DNA of 12,687 nt from the NCBI GenBank assembly GCA_005882955.1, contig VBBB01000155.1, forward strand, positions 1 to 12,687, written 5' to 3'. Shown in pieces: positions 5,616-12,638 of this stretch. Position numbers and translations under genes: made by a program. The notes beneath the pieces were generated by a model. It made no database searches. It saw nothing but the letters and a program-made list of their open reading frames with translations, and had not been told where the DNA came from. The DNA is from Candidatus Bathyarchaeota archaeon. Its GTDB lineage: Archaea > Thermoproteota > Bathyarchaeia > 40CM-2-53-6. Each line of letters starts with the position of its first letter. Within the stretch, counting starts at the first letter, position 1.

Positions 5616-6641
5616 TTGACACTGGACGTCTCCGATCCAACAGAGGTCGTAGACGGCTTTCGAAACAAGTCGATTCTTGTCATTGGGGACCTTATTGTCG
5701 ACCGATACGTTCATTCTCAAGGTCGAAAGCTCTCTCGTGAGGCCCCTGTGCCGGTGGCCGACTTCATCTCTGAAGAGCTTCTTCTCGGAGGAGCCACCAA
5801 CCTTACCAACAATCTCGTCGCCCTAGGCGCAAAGGTCAAGGTCCTCGGGGTCGTTGGAAAGGACGAGGCAGGGCGCTGGATCGAAGAAGAGCTGCGCCGA
5901 AAAGGAGTAGACGTCTCGGGGATCGTGGTCAACGATAGGCCTACCAGCCTGAAAACGCGGTTTATCCTAAACCATCGACAATACCTTCGAATCGATAAGG
6001 AGTACCGATCCGATGTGGAGCCTCACATCACGAGGCAGTTTCTACAACCCCTGAAAGAGCTGGTGGATGGGGCTGATAGCGTCGTATTCTCCGACTATGA
6101 CAAGGGAGTGATAACGCCCGAACTGATCAGCAACGTCGTAGAGGAATGTCGGGTGCAGAACAAGAAGGTCCTAGCTCAGCCAAAGGTACGCCACTATCTA
6201 GACTACATCGGAGTAACGATGGTCAAGTCCAACGCACGTGAAGGCAGCATTGCCACCGGCGTCTCGATGGTGAATGATACTTCGCTTCGCAACATGGGAC
6301 ACAACCTGATGACACGGCTCGAATGTGAGAGTCTTCTGCTGACCCGAAGCGAGCACGGCATGATCTTGTTCGAGAAGAAGAACATCACCAGCTTCCCGGC
6401 ATTCAAGGGCCCGAAGCCGGGATTCAACGCTGTGGGTGTACGAGACTGCCAGACTGCAGTTCTCGCAATGTCCATGGCTGCTGGATCTTCGGTCCGGGAG
6501 GCTGTTCTCCTTGCCGGTCTGGCTGCAGCGCAGCAAGCGGACAAGATTGGTACTGTTGTAGTGGATCTGAACGATCTTCGATCTCAAGCTAGCACAACGT
6601 TAGAGCTTGCGGAGCATATAGTTCAGGTCCCGGTCCACTAG
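5616..6641 (+). CDS. PfkB/ribokinase-family protein resembling the heptose-phosphate kinase domain of HldE (RfaE), with an altered catalytic loop
   Basis: A 341-residue protein that aligns end to end with the kinase half of HldE/RfaE. Sugar-side features are kept: VIGDLIVDRY (22-31), EAPVPVADF (42-50), GGATNLTNNLVALGA (58-72), GVVGKD (78-83), HRQYLRID (120-127) and VVFSDYDKG (156-164). LLTRSEHGM (241-249) also matches. The family's catalytic signature DVTGAGD is instead N271-A-V-G-V-R-D277: the last Asp, the catalytic base position, remains, but the glycine-rich anion hole is broken by V275 and R276. The DPKG element is QPKV (188-191). Normal phosphotransfer is therefore doubtful. It leads the operon, 2 bases ahead of transketolase N, so a role with sedoheptulose- or other sugar phosphates, as an altered kinase or a sensor, is plausible. 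The family is certain, the function is not. Confidence 0.88.
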   Translation: MTLDVSDPTEVVDGFRNKSILVIGDLIVDRYVHSQGRKLSREAPVPVADFISEELLLGGATNLTNNLVALGAKVKVLGVVGKDEAGRWIEEELRRKGVDVSGIVVNDRPTSLKTRFILNHRQYLRIDKEYRSDVEPHITRQFLQPLKELVDGADSVVFSDYDKGVITPELISNVVEECRVQNKKVLAQPKVRHYLDYIGVTMVKSNAREGSIATGVSMVNDTSLRNMGHNLMTRLECESLLLTRSEHGMILFEKKNITSFPAFKGPKPGFNAVGVRDCQTAVLAMSMAAGSSVREAVLLAGLAAAQQADKIGTVVVDLNDLRSQASTTLELAEHIVQVPVH

Positions 6642-6643
6642 TA

Positions 6644-7471
6644 ATGGAACAGACGCAGATCCCTTTTGGTATGCTGCTGCAGAAAGCAGTCAGGATCAGA
6701 ACACATATTCTGGAAATGCTTGCAGAGGCCAAGTCGGGTCATCCCGGAGGAAGCCTCTCAGCTGTCGAGATTCTAGTCTCGCTCTACTTCTACAAGATGC
6801 GCCACGATCCCAAACGGCCCGATTGGCCTGACCGAGACCGGTTTGTCCTCTCCAAGGGTCACGCTGCTCCTGTTCTATTCGCTACGCTCGCAGAGGCAGG
6901 CTACATTCCAATAAGCGAGCTGAAGACACTGCGAAAGCTGAACAGCAGACTGCAAGGACATCCGGACCACCGGGTGCCAGGAGTAGAATTCCCCGGAGGT
7001 TCGCTGGGAATCGGACTGTCGGCTGCGATAGGCATGGCACTCGCGGGGAAGATCGACAAGAAAGACTATCGAGTCTACGCGTTGCTGGGAGATGGAGAGT
7101 TGGACGAGGGCGAGACTTGGGAGGCTGCAATGGCGGCCCCGAAATTCAAACTGGGCAATCTCACGGCCATCATTGATCGGAACGGGATTCAGCAGGACGG
7201 TCTAACTGAACAGATCATGCCGATGGAGCCTCTAGCCTACAAGTGGAAGGCCTTCAACTGGCACGTTCTAGAGGTTGATGGGTTCGATCTCCGCCAGGTA
7301 ATCGAAGCTCTCGAAAAAGCCGAGAACATGCGGAACCGGCCCACTGTCATCATTGCACACACAGTAAAGGGCAAGGGAGTATCTTTCATGGAGTGGGACC
7401 CCGCCTATCATGGAAAGGCACCGGACAAGGATACAGTGAAGAAACTGGTCGAGTCTATGAGGAATCAATAA
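6644..7471 (+). CDS. tktN: Transketolase, N-terminal (thiamine diphosphate-binding) subunit
   Basis: Half of a split transketolase, which moves two-carbon units between ketose and aldose phosphates in the non-oxidative pentose phosphate pathway. In 275 residues it shows the PP-domain features: SGHPGGSLSAVEI (31-43), LSKGHAAPVLFA (69-80), GHPDHR (105-110) and the thiamine diphosphate/Mg motif G149-D150-G151 with N180 (GDGELDEGETWEAA to IIDRNGIQQDG), then HTVKGKGVSFME near the end. Split N and C genes are normal in archaea and many bacteria, so this is not a broken gene. ATG at 6644 follows the pfkB-like stop by 2 bases, implying translational coupling. The complete enzyme needs the next gene's product. 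Confidence 0.96.
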   Translation: MEQTQIPFGMLLQKAVRIRTHILEMLAEAKSGHPGGSLSAVEILVSLYFYKMRHDPKRPDWPDRDRFVLSKGHAAPVLFATLAEAGYIPISELKTLRKLNSRLQGHPDHRVPGVEFPGGSLGIGLSAAIGMALAGKIDKKDYRVYALLGDGELDEGETWEAAMAAPKFKLGNLTAIIDRNGIQQDGLTEQIMPMEPLAYKWKAFNWHVLEVDGFDLRQVIEALEKAENMRNRPTVIIAHTVKGKGVSFMEWDPAYHGKAPDKDTVKKLVESMRNQ

Positions 7472-7521
7472 TGAGCATCGAATTGTCCTTTGGTTCAAAG
7501 GGTAAGGAATGCTTGGACTGA
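7471..7521 (+). other. Possible 16-codon linking mini-ORF between the two transketolase genes
   Basis: The tktN stop overlaps a new start (TAATG at 7469-7473). This opens a 16-codon frame (MSIELSFGSKGKECLD) whose TGA (7519-7521) in turn overlaps an in-frame ATG of tktC (TGATG, codon 5 at 7521-7523). Such overlaps are classic for translational coupling and would give equal amounts of the two subunits. A chance arrangement is possible. Confidence 0.3.
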
Positions 7522-8462
7522 TGCTCGTCCAAATGAGCTCGATGCGGGACGCTCTCGCCGAGGCCCTTCTCGAACTCGGATCAAAGGATCAGAGAATAGT
7601 CGTACTAGGAGCCGACACATCGGTCTCTATCAAGACCAGCCTTTTCGCCGATCGATATCCTGACCGATTCTTCAACGTAGGAATCGCCGAAGCTAACATG
7701 ATCGGGATCGCCGCAGGGCTCGCCCTGGCCGGTAAGATACCATACGTCAGCACGTACTCGGCATTCGTCCCCGGGAAATGTCTGGACCAGATCCGGAACG
7801 CGGTCGCCTATCCGAACTTAGACGTCAAGATAGTCTCCTCCCATGGCGGCGTTAGCGTGGGCCCAGATGGTGCCTCCCATCAGACAGTGGAAGACGTGGC
7901 GGCAATGCGGGCAATCCCGCACTTGCGAGTCATCTTACCCGCTGACGCTCCTTCGACAAGAGTCTTGATAGAAGAATCCTGGAGGACTCCAGGGCCCTTC
8001 TATATTCGTCTCAGCAGGCCCAGCGTGCCTGAGGTTTATTCCTCGCGCCCCGACCTGAAGGTAGGACATGTCAAAGTTTTGAAGGAGGGGACTGACGTGG
8101 CGATCATCGCCTGTGGCGTAATGGTGAACGCGGCGTTGGAAGCTGGCGAGTCTCTGGCTAAGGAGAAAATCTCGGCTGAAATCGTAGACTGTCACACTCT
8201 CAAGCCTCTGGACGCAGACACCATTGTCGGCGTCGCAAGAAAGACTGGAGGAATCGTCACGGCTGAAGAGCAGAATATCATTGGTGGACTCGGGAGCGCC
8301 GTTGCAGAATCAACATCAAGCTCCTACCCCGTGCCCATCTCAATGGTCGGTGTCAGAGACACCTTCGGAGAGTCAGGCGAATACAAAGAGCTCATGGCAA
8401 AGTATGGTCTTACCTCAAAAGATATCGTCAGAGCTGCAAAGAAGCTAGTCGCGTCTAGGTGA
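7509..8462 (+). CDS. tktC: Transketolase, C-terminal subunit
   Basis: Partner of the preceding subunit; together they rebuild a full transketolase active site at the dimer interface. In 317 residues it carries the pyrimidine-binding domain: VVLGADTSVS (31-40), RFFNVGIAEANMIGIAAGLA (53-72) with the catalytic glutamate E61 that activates the thiamine ring, SSHGGVSVGPDGASHQTVED (110-129) and FYIRLSRPSVP (164-174). The C-terminal domain (from about 185) has VAIIACGVMVNAALEA and VTAEEQNIIGGLG. The start could be ATG 7509, with GGTAAGG just before it, or codon 5 (ATG 7521), which overlaps the stop of a mini-ORF; homologues begin close to the SSMRDALAEAL segment, so either fits. The 37-base gap to tktN and 7 bases to the transaldolase indicate one operon. 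Confidence 0.95.
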   Translation: MLGLMLVQMSSMRDALAEALLELGSKDQRIVVLGADTSVSIKTSLFADRYPDRFFNVGIAEANMIGIAAGLALAGKIPYVSTYSAFVPGKCLDQIRNAVAYPNLDVKIVSSHGGVSVGPDGASHQTVEDVAAMRAIPHLRVILPADAPSTRVLIEESWRTPGPFYIRLSRPSVPEVYSSRPDLKVGHVKVLKEGTDVAIIACGVMVNAALEAGESLAKEKISAEIVDCHTLKPLDADTIVGVARKTGGIVTAEEQNIIGGLGSAVAESTSSSYPVPISMVGVRDTFGESGEYKELMAKYGLTSKDIVRAAKKLVASR

Positions 8463-8469
8463 TTATTGA

Positions 8470-9129
8470 TTGAAGATCTTCCTCGACACTGCCAACATAC
8501 CCTCCATCAAGACGTTCGTAGACATGGGAGTCTTGGACGGGATAACCACCAACCCGACGCTCATCGCGAAAGAGAACAGGGAGTTCGTCGAGCTTGTAAC
8601 TGACATTTTGAGACTTGTTCAGGGACCAGTGAACCTTGAGGTGGTTAGTCAGGAGACTGAGGGAATGGTCCGGGAAGGACATGATCTTGCCGCCCTGGGA
8701 CCCAATGTCGTGGTCAAATGCCAGATGACGGGCGACGGGCTCAAAGCGGTCAGGAGGCTTCACAAGGACAGTATCAAGACAAACGTAACTCTAGTCTTCT
8801 CTCCGAACCAGGCGCTTCTGGCCGCGAAGGCTGGAGCAGACTATGTTAGCCCATTCATCGGTCGCCTCGACGACGCAGGCCATGAAGGGATGAAGATAAT
8901 CGAAGAGATTTTGCAGATCTACAGGCACCCGGTGCACGTTGTGCAAGCAGCGAAGCTGGGCGCTCATGTGGCTACGATGCCGGCTGATGTCTTGGACAAG
9001 ATGGTAAAGCATCCGTTGACTGAAATTGGTCTGAAGCGGTTCTTGGAGGATTGGCAGAAGGCGGGTCTCAGGCTTCCTGAAGGAAGGTCGACCGTTCCGA
9101 AGCCGAAGCCTCTGGTCCAACGAGCTTAG
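8470..9129 (+). CDS. tal: Transaldolase, short TalC/MipB type
   Basis: Moves a dihydroxyacetone unit between sedoheptulose 7-phosphate and glyceraldehyde 3-phosphate through a Schiff base. At 219 residues it belongs to the short decameric group shared with fructose-6-phosphate aldolase. N-terminal MKIFLDTANI and GITTNPTLIAKE (24-35) are typical. K83 in VVVKCQMTGDGLKAV is the Schiff-base lysine. Residue E57 in VNLEV and F129 in YVSPFIGRLDD match transaldolases; the aldolase relatives have Gln and Tyr there, so transaldolase activity is favoured. TTG at 8470 is the natural start because the protein begins exactly at the first strand. A proline/lysine-rich tail (VPKPKPLVQRA) follows the fold. 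It is the last gene of the sugar-phosphate operon; 120 bases separate it from pyrG. Confidence 0.95.
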   Translation: MKIFLDTANIPSIKTFVDMGVLDGITTNPTLIAKENREFVELVTDILRLVQGPVNLEVVSQETEGMVREGHDLAALGPNVVVKCQMTGDGLKAVRRLHKDSIKTNVTLVFSPNQALLAAKAGADYVSPFIGRLDDAGHEGMKIIEEILQIYRHPVHVVQAAKLGAHVATMPADVLDKMVKHPLTEIGLKRFLEDWQKAGLRLPEGRSTVPKPKPLVQRA

Positions 9130-9213
9130 GAATCGGCAGCCGAACGTCGTCTCCTATCGTGTTCGAGGCTTCAACTCTGTTCCCGGTTTAAGCGGTAGTG
9201 TTCGCCGTCAGTC

Positions 9214-9233
9214 TTTTGAATAAGTGATTATTC
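9214..9233 (+). promoter_or_regulatory. Presumed pyrG promoter containing a perfect inverted repeat
   Basis: TTTTGAATAAG is the best TATA-like element before pyrG, centred about 30 bases from the TTG at 9250. It overlaps GAATAA-GTGA-TTATTC (9218-9233), a perfect 6+4+6 inverted repeat. A regulator dimer here would compete with TBP. The rest of the 120-base gap after the transaldolase gene holds no further gene that I can see, and no obvious T-rich terminator. Confidence 0.4.
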
Positions 9234-9249
9234 CTCTCTCTGTTACCCT

Positions 9250-10881
9250 TTGGCGAAGTACATATTCGTCACCGGCGGTGTAATGTCCGGAATAGGAAAG
9301 GGAGTTATCGCAGCTTCTATCGGCAAAATCCTACAAGTACGAGGACTAAAGGTCACAGCCGCAAAGGTCGACCCCTACCTCAACTATGATGCTGGAACGA
9401 TGAACCCGTACATCCACGGCGAGGTCTTCGTAACGGAGGACGGGGGCGAGACCGATATGGACATCGGCACCTACGAGAGATTTCTAGACATCAACGTTCC
9501 AAAGAGCCACAACATCACCACCGGACAGATCTATTCCTCTGTCATCGAACGAGAGAGAAGAGGAGACTTTCTTGGAAAGTGCGTCCAGATAATTCCACAC
9601 ATTACCGACGAAATCAAGGATCGTCTACGAAATATCGCACGCGAAGATGCGGATGTTGTGATAGTGGAGATAGGTGGGACTGTCGGCGACATCGAGTCCC
9701 TCCCCTATCTAGAAGCTGCCCGTCAATTCAGGTTCGACGAGGGAATCGGAAACGTCGTCAATGTCCACGTAACCCTCGTTCCGATGCTCGATGTTGTCGG
9801 TGAACAGAAAACCAAGCCAACACAGCACAGCGTTCAAGAGCTAAGACGCATAGGCGTCCAGCCTGACGTCATTGTTGCTCGAAGCAAGGTGCCTCTTAAG
9901 CCAGAGCCGCGAAAGAAGATCGCTCTCTTCTGCAACGTCGAAGAATCCGCGGTCTTCACCTCCCAAGACATCGCTAGCATCTACGAATCACCTCTCCTTC
10001 TAGACGAACAGGGTCTGGGCAGTTACATGGTCAATAGGCTTCAATTGTCAAGCAAGGAGCCCGAGTGGAGCTCGTGGAAGAAGATGATCAAGACCCATCT
10101 TGGACCGGAAAATCAGGTTACAATCGCAGTCTGTGGGAAATATGCCGAACTCGCTGACTGCTATGTCAGCGTCAACGAAGCGCTTCGTGATGCAGGCGCT
10201 ACCCTAAACGCGAAAGTTGATCTGGAGTTTATTGAGACTGACGATTTCGAGACGGATCCCTCAAGGGTCCGCGTATTGTCCGGGTTCGACGGACTCTTGG
10301 TGCCGGGAGGGTTTGGGTCGAGAGGCTCCGAGGGAAAGATCAGAGCAATAGAATACGCGCGAACTCATAACATTCCATTCCTAGGAATCTGTTTCGGATT
10401 CCAACTAGCAGTGGTCGAATATGCCCGGAGCATAGGAATGATGGATGCGGCCAGCTCAGAGCTGAGCTCGAATTCGAAAAATTACGTTATTGACCTAATG
10501 CCGGAGCAGAATAGCGTGTTGGAGAAGGGCGGGACCATGAGGCTGGGAGCGCATGAAATCTCCATTGACACAGAAAGTATCGCATACTCGCTCTATCAGA
10601 AAACGAAGGCTTGGGAGAGGCATAGACACCGGTACGAAGTCAACCCCAAGTACATTCCACAACTCACATCGAAGGGATTAAGATTCTCAGGAAAGAGCGA
10701 CTCCAGCCGGAGAATGGAGATTCTTGAACTACCGAGCAACACTTTCCACTTTGCGACGCAGTACCATGCAGAGTTCAAGTCCCGACCTGGACGACCCTCG
10801 CCACCGTATATGGGACTCGTGAAGTCGTCGCTCCCGAAGAATCTGAACCTGGAACCCAAACAGGTTATGACGCGCCAGTAA
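9250..10881 (+). CDS. pyrG: CTP synthase (glutamine-hydrolysing)
   Basis: Makes CTP from UTP, ATP and glutamine, the last step of pyrimidine nucleotide synthesis. At 543 residues it has the usual length. The N-terminal synthetase domain (1 to about 270) has the P-loop GGVMSGIGKG (9-18, K17), DPYLNYDAGTMNP (41-53), TDMDIGTYERF (68-78), VEIGGTVGDIESLPYLEA (139-156) and TKPTQHSVQELR (188-199). The C-terminal class I glutaminase domain (about 290-530) has VPGGFGSRG (351-359), the nucleophile C381 in LGICFGFQLA (usually GICLGMQ), and the H506/E508 pair in QYHAEF; ERHRHRYEVNP lies between. TTG 9250 aligns exactly with the family N-terminus (AKYIFVTGG). The ECF S component starts 19 bases downstream and is probably co-transcribed. 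Confidence 0.98.
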   Translation: MAKYIFVTGGVMSGIGKGVIAASIGKILQVRGLKVTAAKVDPYLNYDAGTMNPYIHGEVFVTEDGGETDMDIGTYERFLDINVPKSHNITTGQIYSSVIERERRGDFLGKCVQIIPHITDEIKDRLRNIAREDADVVIVEIGGTVGDIESLPYLEAARQFRFDEGIGNVVNVHVTLVPMLDVVGEQKTKPTQHSVQELRRIGVQPDVIVARSKVPLKPEPRKKIALFCNVEESAVFTSQDIASIYESPLLLDEQGLGSYMVNRLQLSSKEPEWSSWKKMIKTHLGPENQVTIAVCGKYAELADCYVSVNEALRDAGATLNAKVDLEFIETDDFETDPSRVRVLSGFDGLLVPGGFGSRGSEGKIRAIEYARTHNIPFLGICFGFQLAVVEYARSIGMMDAASSELSSNSKNYVIDLMPEQNSVLEKGGTMRLGAHEISIDTESIAYSLYQKTKAWERHRHRYEVNPKYIPQLTSKGLRFSGKSDSSRRMEILELPSNTFHFATQYHAEFKSRPGRPSPPYMGLVKSSLPKNLNLEPKQVMTRQ

Positions 10882-10900
10882 ATCTTCGAGGGTACTATGT

Positions 10901-11518
10901 ATGGAATCGAAAACTGACGCAGCGTCTAAGGTCGTTACCGGGCACCGCACACCGGTAGTTACCATTACCGTGACGGCCGTCTTCACGGCGCTGGTCTTTC
11001 TCTCAACGTACCTGTTTCAGATTCCGATCCCCGCAACTCAGGGATACTTCAATCTCGGAGACATCATGATCTTTATCACCTCACTGACGTTTGGACCGAC
11101 AGTGGGTGGATTCGCAGGCGGAATAGGTTCGTTCTTGTCTGATGCTCTTGGCGGATTCGGGACATTTGCACCGTTCACTCTGATCATAAAGGGGCTGGAA
11201 GGGTATGTTGCTGGACTAATCTCAAGGCGGAGTCTTCAGCGTCGGACCCTAATGGTCGCTTGGGCGGCAGGTAGCGTGGTTATGGTTCTTGGATATTTCG
11301 TGGCGGAATCATTCCTTATTGCTCTGGTCTTCGGCTCATCGTCCGCAACCGGGATCGTTGCCGCGTCAGGAGAGGTTCCATTCAACATTCTACAGGTTGT
11401 TGGAGGGGGAGCAGTCGGGATCCCTGTCTCGATAGGACTAAAGTATGCATTCCGCTCAATGCCCTATTTTTCTCGAGTCCTGCGTCCTGTTCCCGGTAGT
11501 AGGCCTGAGAAGAATTAG
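10901..11518 (+). CDS. ECF-type transporter substrate-binding (S) component
   Basis: Membrane protein of 205 residues with five or six hydrophobic helices: about 17-40, 50-76, 86-107, 116-144 and 160-183. The segment FNLGDIMIFITSLTFGPTVG (50-69), then GGIGSFLSDALGG and FAPFTLIIKGLEGYVAGLIS (89-108), is typical of the ECF S-component family that includes riboflavin-type and other vitamin-uptake subunits. These bind a vitamin or metal-related substrate and dock onto a shared T/ATPase module, which is not in this window. The substrate cannot be read from the sequence, and no riboswitch can fit into the 19-base gap after pyrG. ATG at 10901 follows GAGGG (10888-10892) with ordinary spacing; an ATG four bases earlier is out of frame. 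Its TAG ends directly against the convergent Sm-like gene. Confidence 0.92.
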   Translation: MESKTDAASKVVTGHRTPVVTITVTAVFTALVFLSTYLFQIPIPATQGYFNLGDIMIFITSLTFGPTVGGFAGGIGSFLSDALGGFGTFAPFTLIIKGLEGYVAGLISRRSLQRRTLMVAWAAGSVVMVLGYFVAESFLIALVFGSSSATGIVAASGEVPFNILQVVGGGAVGIPVSIGLKYAFRSMPYFSRVLRPVPGSRPEKN

Positions 11519-11761
11519 CTAGGGCCCGCTAGGCTGGGCCACGCAGATGTAGAGTACGTTGCTTCCTCTAACTATCAGGCTTCCATAGTTCGTGGCCGGG
11601 TCGCCACCGCGATACTCTCTCGCTCCGTCGAGGATGATGTTCATGTGGCTGTCGCAGTCGATCATCTTGCCCCGATACTCAGTATCATTCTTCAGCTTAA
11701 CAGCCACGTCCCCGTTCATTTTGCGGATGAGAAGGTTGAGTGGCTTTCTGGATGGTTCCAA
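11519..11761 (-). CDS. Sm-like archaeal protein (SmAP/LSm)
   Basis: An 80-residue LSm protein expected to form a heptameric or hexameric ring that binds U-rich RNA and takes part in RNA processing or turnover. The Sm1 motif is at 17-46 (GDVAVKLKNDTEYRGKMIDC followed by DSHMNIILDGA), with the RNA-contact residues H39-M40-N41. The Sm2 motif at 59-72 (YGSLIVRGSNVLYI) includes R65-G66. The start is TTG at 11761; a TATA-like GTTTTATGG is centred 36 bases upstream. In many archaea the LSm gene is followed by that for ribosomal protein L37e; here it instead runs tail to tail, with no gap, into the ECF gene. No signal of horizontal transfer. Confidence 0.96.
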   Translation of the reverse strand: MEPSRKPLNLLIRKMNGDVAVKLKNDTEYRGKMIDCDSHMNIILDGAREYRGGDPATNYGSLIVRGSNVLYICVAQPSGP

Positions 11762-11793
11762 ATGGCAGCCTTATCGCGGCTGTCCGGCTGAGA

Positions 11794-11802
11794 CCATAAA
11801 AC
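11794..11802 (-). promoter_or_regulatory. TATA box for the Sm-like protein gene
   Basis: Minus-strand GTTTTATGG lies about 36 bases before the TTG start at 11761, preceded by an A-rich BRE-like GACAAAGA. It predicts a leader of about 10 bases and separates the gene from the upstream zinc-protein gene, whose stop is at 11847. Confidence 0.5.
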
Positions 11803-11846
11803 TCTTTGTCTAACCACGGCTTTCGGATCTCGGACTCTCAGTCTAG

Positions 11847-11981
11847 CTAGCTCTCTGAGCCTTCTCTCGCCAGCATCTTCTGGTTATGCTGTTCCTTCCT
11901 GAAATCGGTCTTCAGCTTTCCGCATCTTATGCATCGAGCCATCTGTCCTCTTCCGCGCCATTGGTGCGAGCATCCCGGCAT
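11847..11981 (-). CDS. Very small zinc-binding protein (CxH...CxxC), function unknown
   Basis: A 44-residue gene with the pattern C4-x-H6-x-W8 ... C17-x2-C20-G (MPGCSHQWRGRGQ, then MARCIRCGK), followed by a basic helical tail (KLKTDFRKEQHNQKMLAREG). One CxH and one CxxC pair are enough to bind a single zinc, as in the knuckles of archaeal ribosomal, RNA-polymerase-associated or RNA-binding mini-proteins. I do not know a named family for it. Support for reality comes from the complete zinc pattern, the basic tail, and a TATA-like ACTTTAAGAA about 35 bases before the ATG, matching its neighbours. It lies between the Sm-like gene and the methyltransferase on the same strand. An alternative start at M14 would lose the CxH pair, so M1 is preferred. 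Confidence 0.65.
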   Translation of the reverse strand: MPGCSHQWRGRGQMARCIRCGKLKTDFRKEQHNQKMLAREGSES

Positions 11982-12010
11982 TCTTGTCAGTGCTAGAGGG
12001 GCAGGTCTAG

Positions 12011-12020
12011 TTCTTAAAGT
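12011..12020 (-). promoter_or_regulatory. Possible TATA box for the small zinc-protein gene
   Basis: Minus-strand ACTTTAAGAA is centred about 35 bases before the ATG at 11981, the same distance as for the Sm-like gene, predicting a leader of about 9 bases. It lies just past the methyltransferase stop (12048-12050). Confidence 0.4.
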
Positions 12021-12047
12021 CCACGAAGCCAGACGCCGATTCGGCAG

Positions 12048-12584
12048 TCATTCTAGAGCGTCAGCTATACGGAGAAAATAGAGGGTCTCCCGGTCAGAAA
12101 TGATCGTTGATCGCACGGGTTTCGCTAGAGATTCAGGATTTGGTAGTCCAGGGTCTTGGAAGAGGGTAAACGCAAGGAGCGAGTCTTTCCGTCCAATTCT
12201 CCTAATATCGGCGATGAAACTTGGAAGATTCGAGCCTGCCTTCGCCGTGGAGATGGAGACTGTGAAGTCTGATGAAGCGTTCTTGATCGGTAGCGAGTTT
12301 GAGCTTGCCAACACGTAATCGGTATTAGCCGTCTTTCTCTTCATCGCGATTCGCAACATCTTTGGAGACAAGTCGATGCCTATCGCATGATCGTAGATCT
12401 CGTGCGCTTTTTCGAGGAAGGTGCCGGTTCCGCAACCGATGTCGATGATAACTCGGAAATGTCCGGTTCCAAGGAATCCTAGGACTGTTTCGTATTTGCT
12501 TGATTGTTCCTCGCCGTAGAGTTCGTCGTACGAGCCGGAGATTGCGTTGTACCATTCTGCGAGTTGGCTATCGTCCTTTTCCAA
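12048..12584 (-). CDS. Class I SAM-dependent methyltransferase, substrate unknown
   Basis: A 178-residue Rossmann-fold methyltransferase. Motif I is VIIDIGCGTGTFLEKA (45-60), and the ribose-binding acid at the end of the second strand is D71 in AIGIDLSPKMLRIA. Motif III-like ASSNSLPIKNASSDF (93-107) follows. The N-terminus (EWYNAISGSYDELYGEEQSSKY) resembles the UbiE/small-molecule methyltransferase group. It is at the short end for the group, and its C-terminal part (DPGLPNPESLAKPVRSTIIS) may form the substrate lid. The substrate cannot be told. The start is TTG at 12584; the frame stays open upstream to about 12662 but offers no ATG, GTG or TTG there. No convincing promoter stands at the expected distance. 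Confidence 0.9.
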   Translation of the reverse strand: MEKDDSQLAEWYNAISGSYDELYGEEQSSKYETVLGFLGTGHFRVIIDIGCGTGTFLEKAHEIYDHAIGIDLSPKMLRIAMKRKTANTDYVLASSNSLPIKNASSDFTVSISTAKAGSNLPSFIADIRRIGRKDSLLAFTLFQDPGLPNPESLAKPVRSTIISDRETLYFLRIADALE

Positions 12585-12638
12585 ATCATGCTGATATATT
12601 GCGGATGGAGAGTTGAATCTTTCTGACGTGGATCTTCG

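Noticed and set aside
6198..6587. 129- and 113-residue minus-strand open frames
   Set aside because: Antisense to the pfkB-like gene in a region where the sense frame aligns well with the family.
7469..7511. Frameshift splitting one transketolase gene
   Set aside because: Both halves have natural ends and starts, and separate N and C subunit genes are the normal archaeal arrangement.
8470..9129. Fructose-6-phosphate aldolase for the short TalC protein
   Set aside because: Key residues E57 and F129 are those of transaldolases, not the Gln and Tyr of the aldolase.
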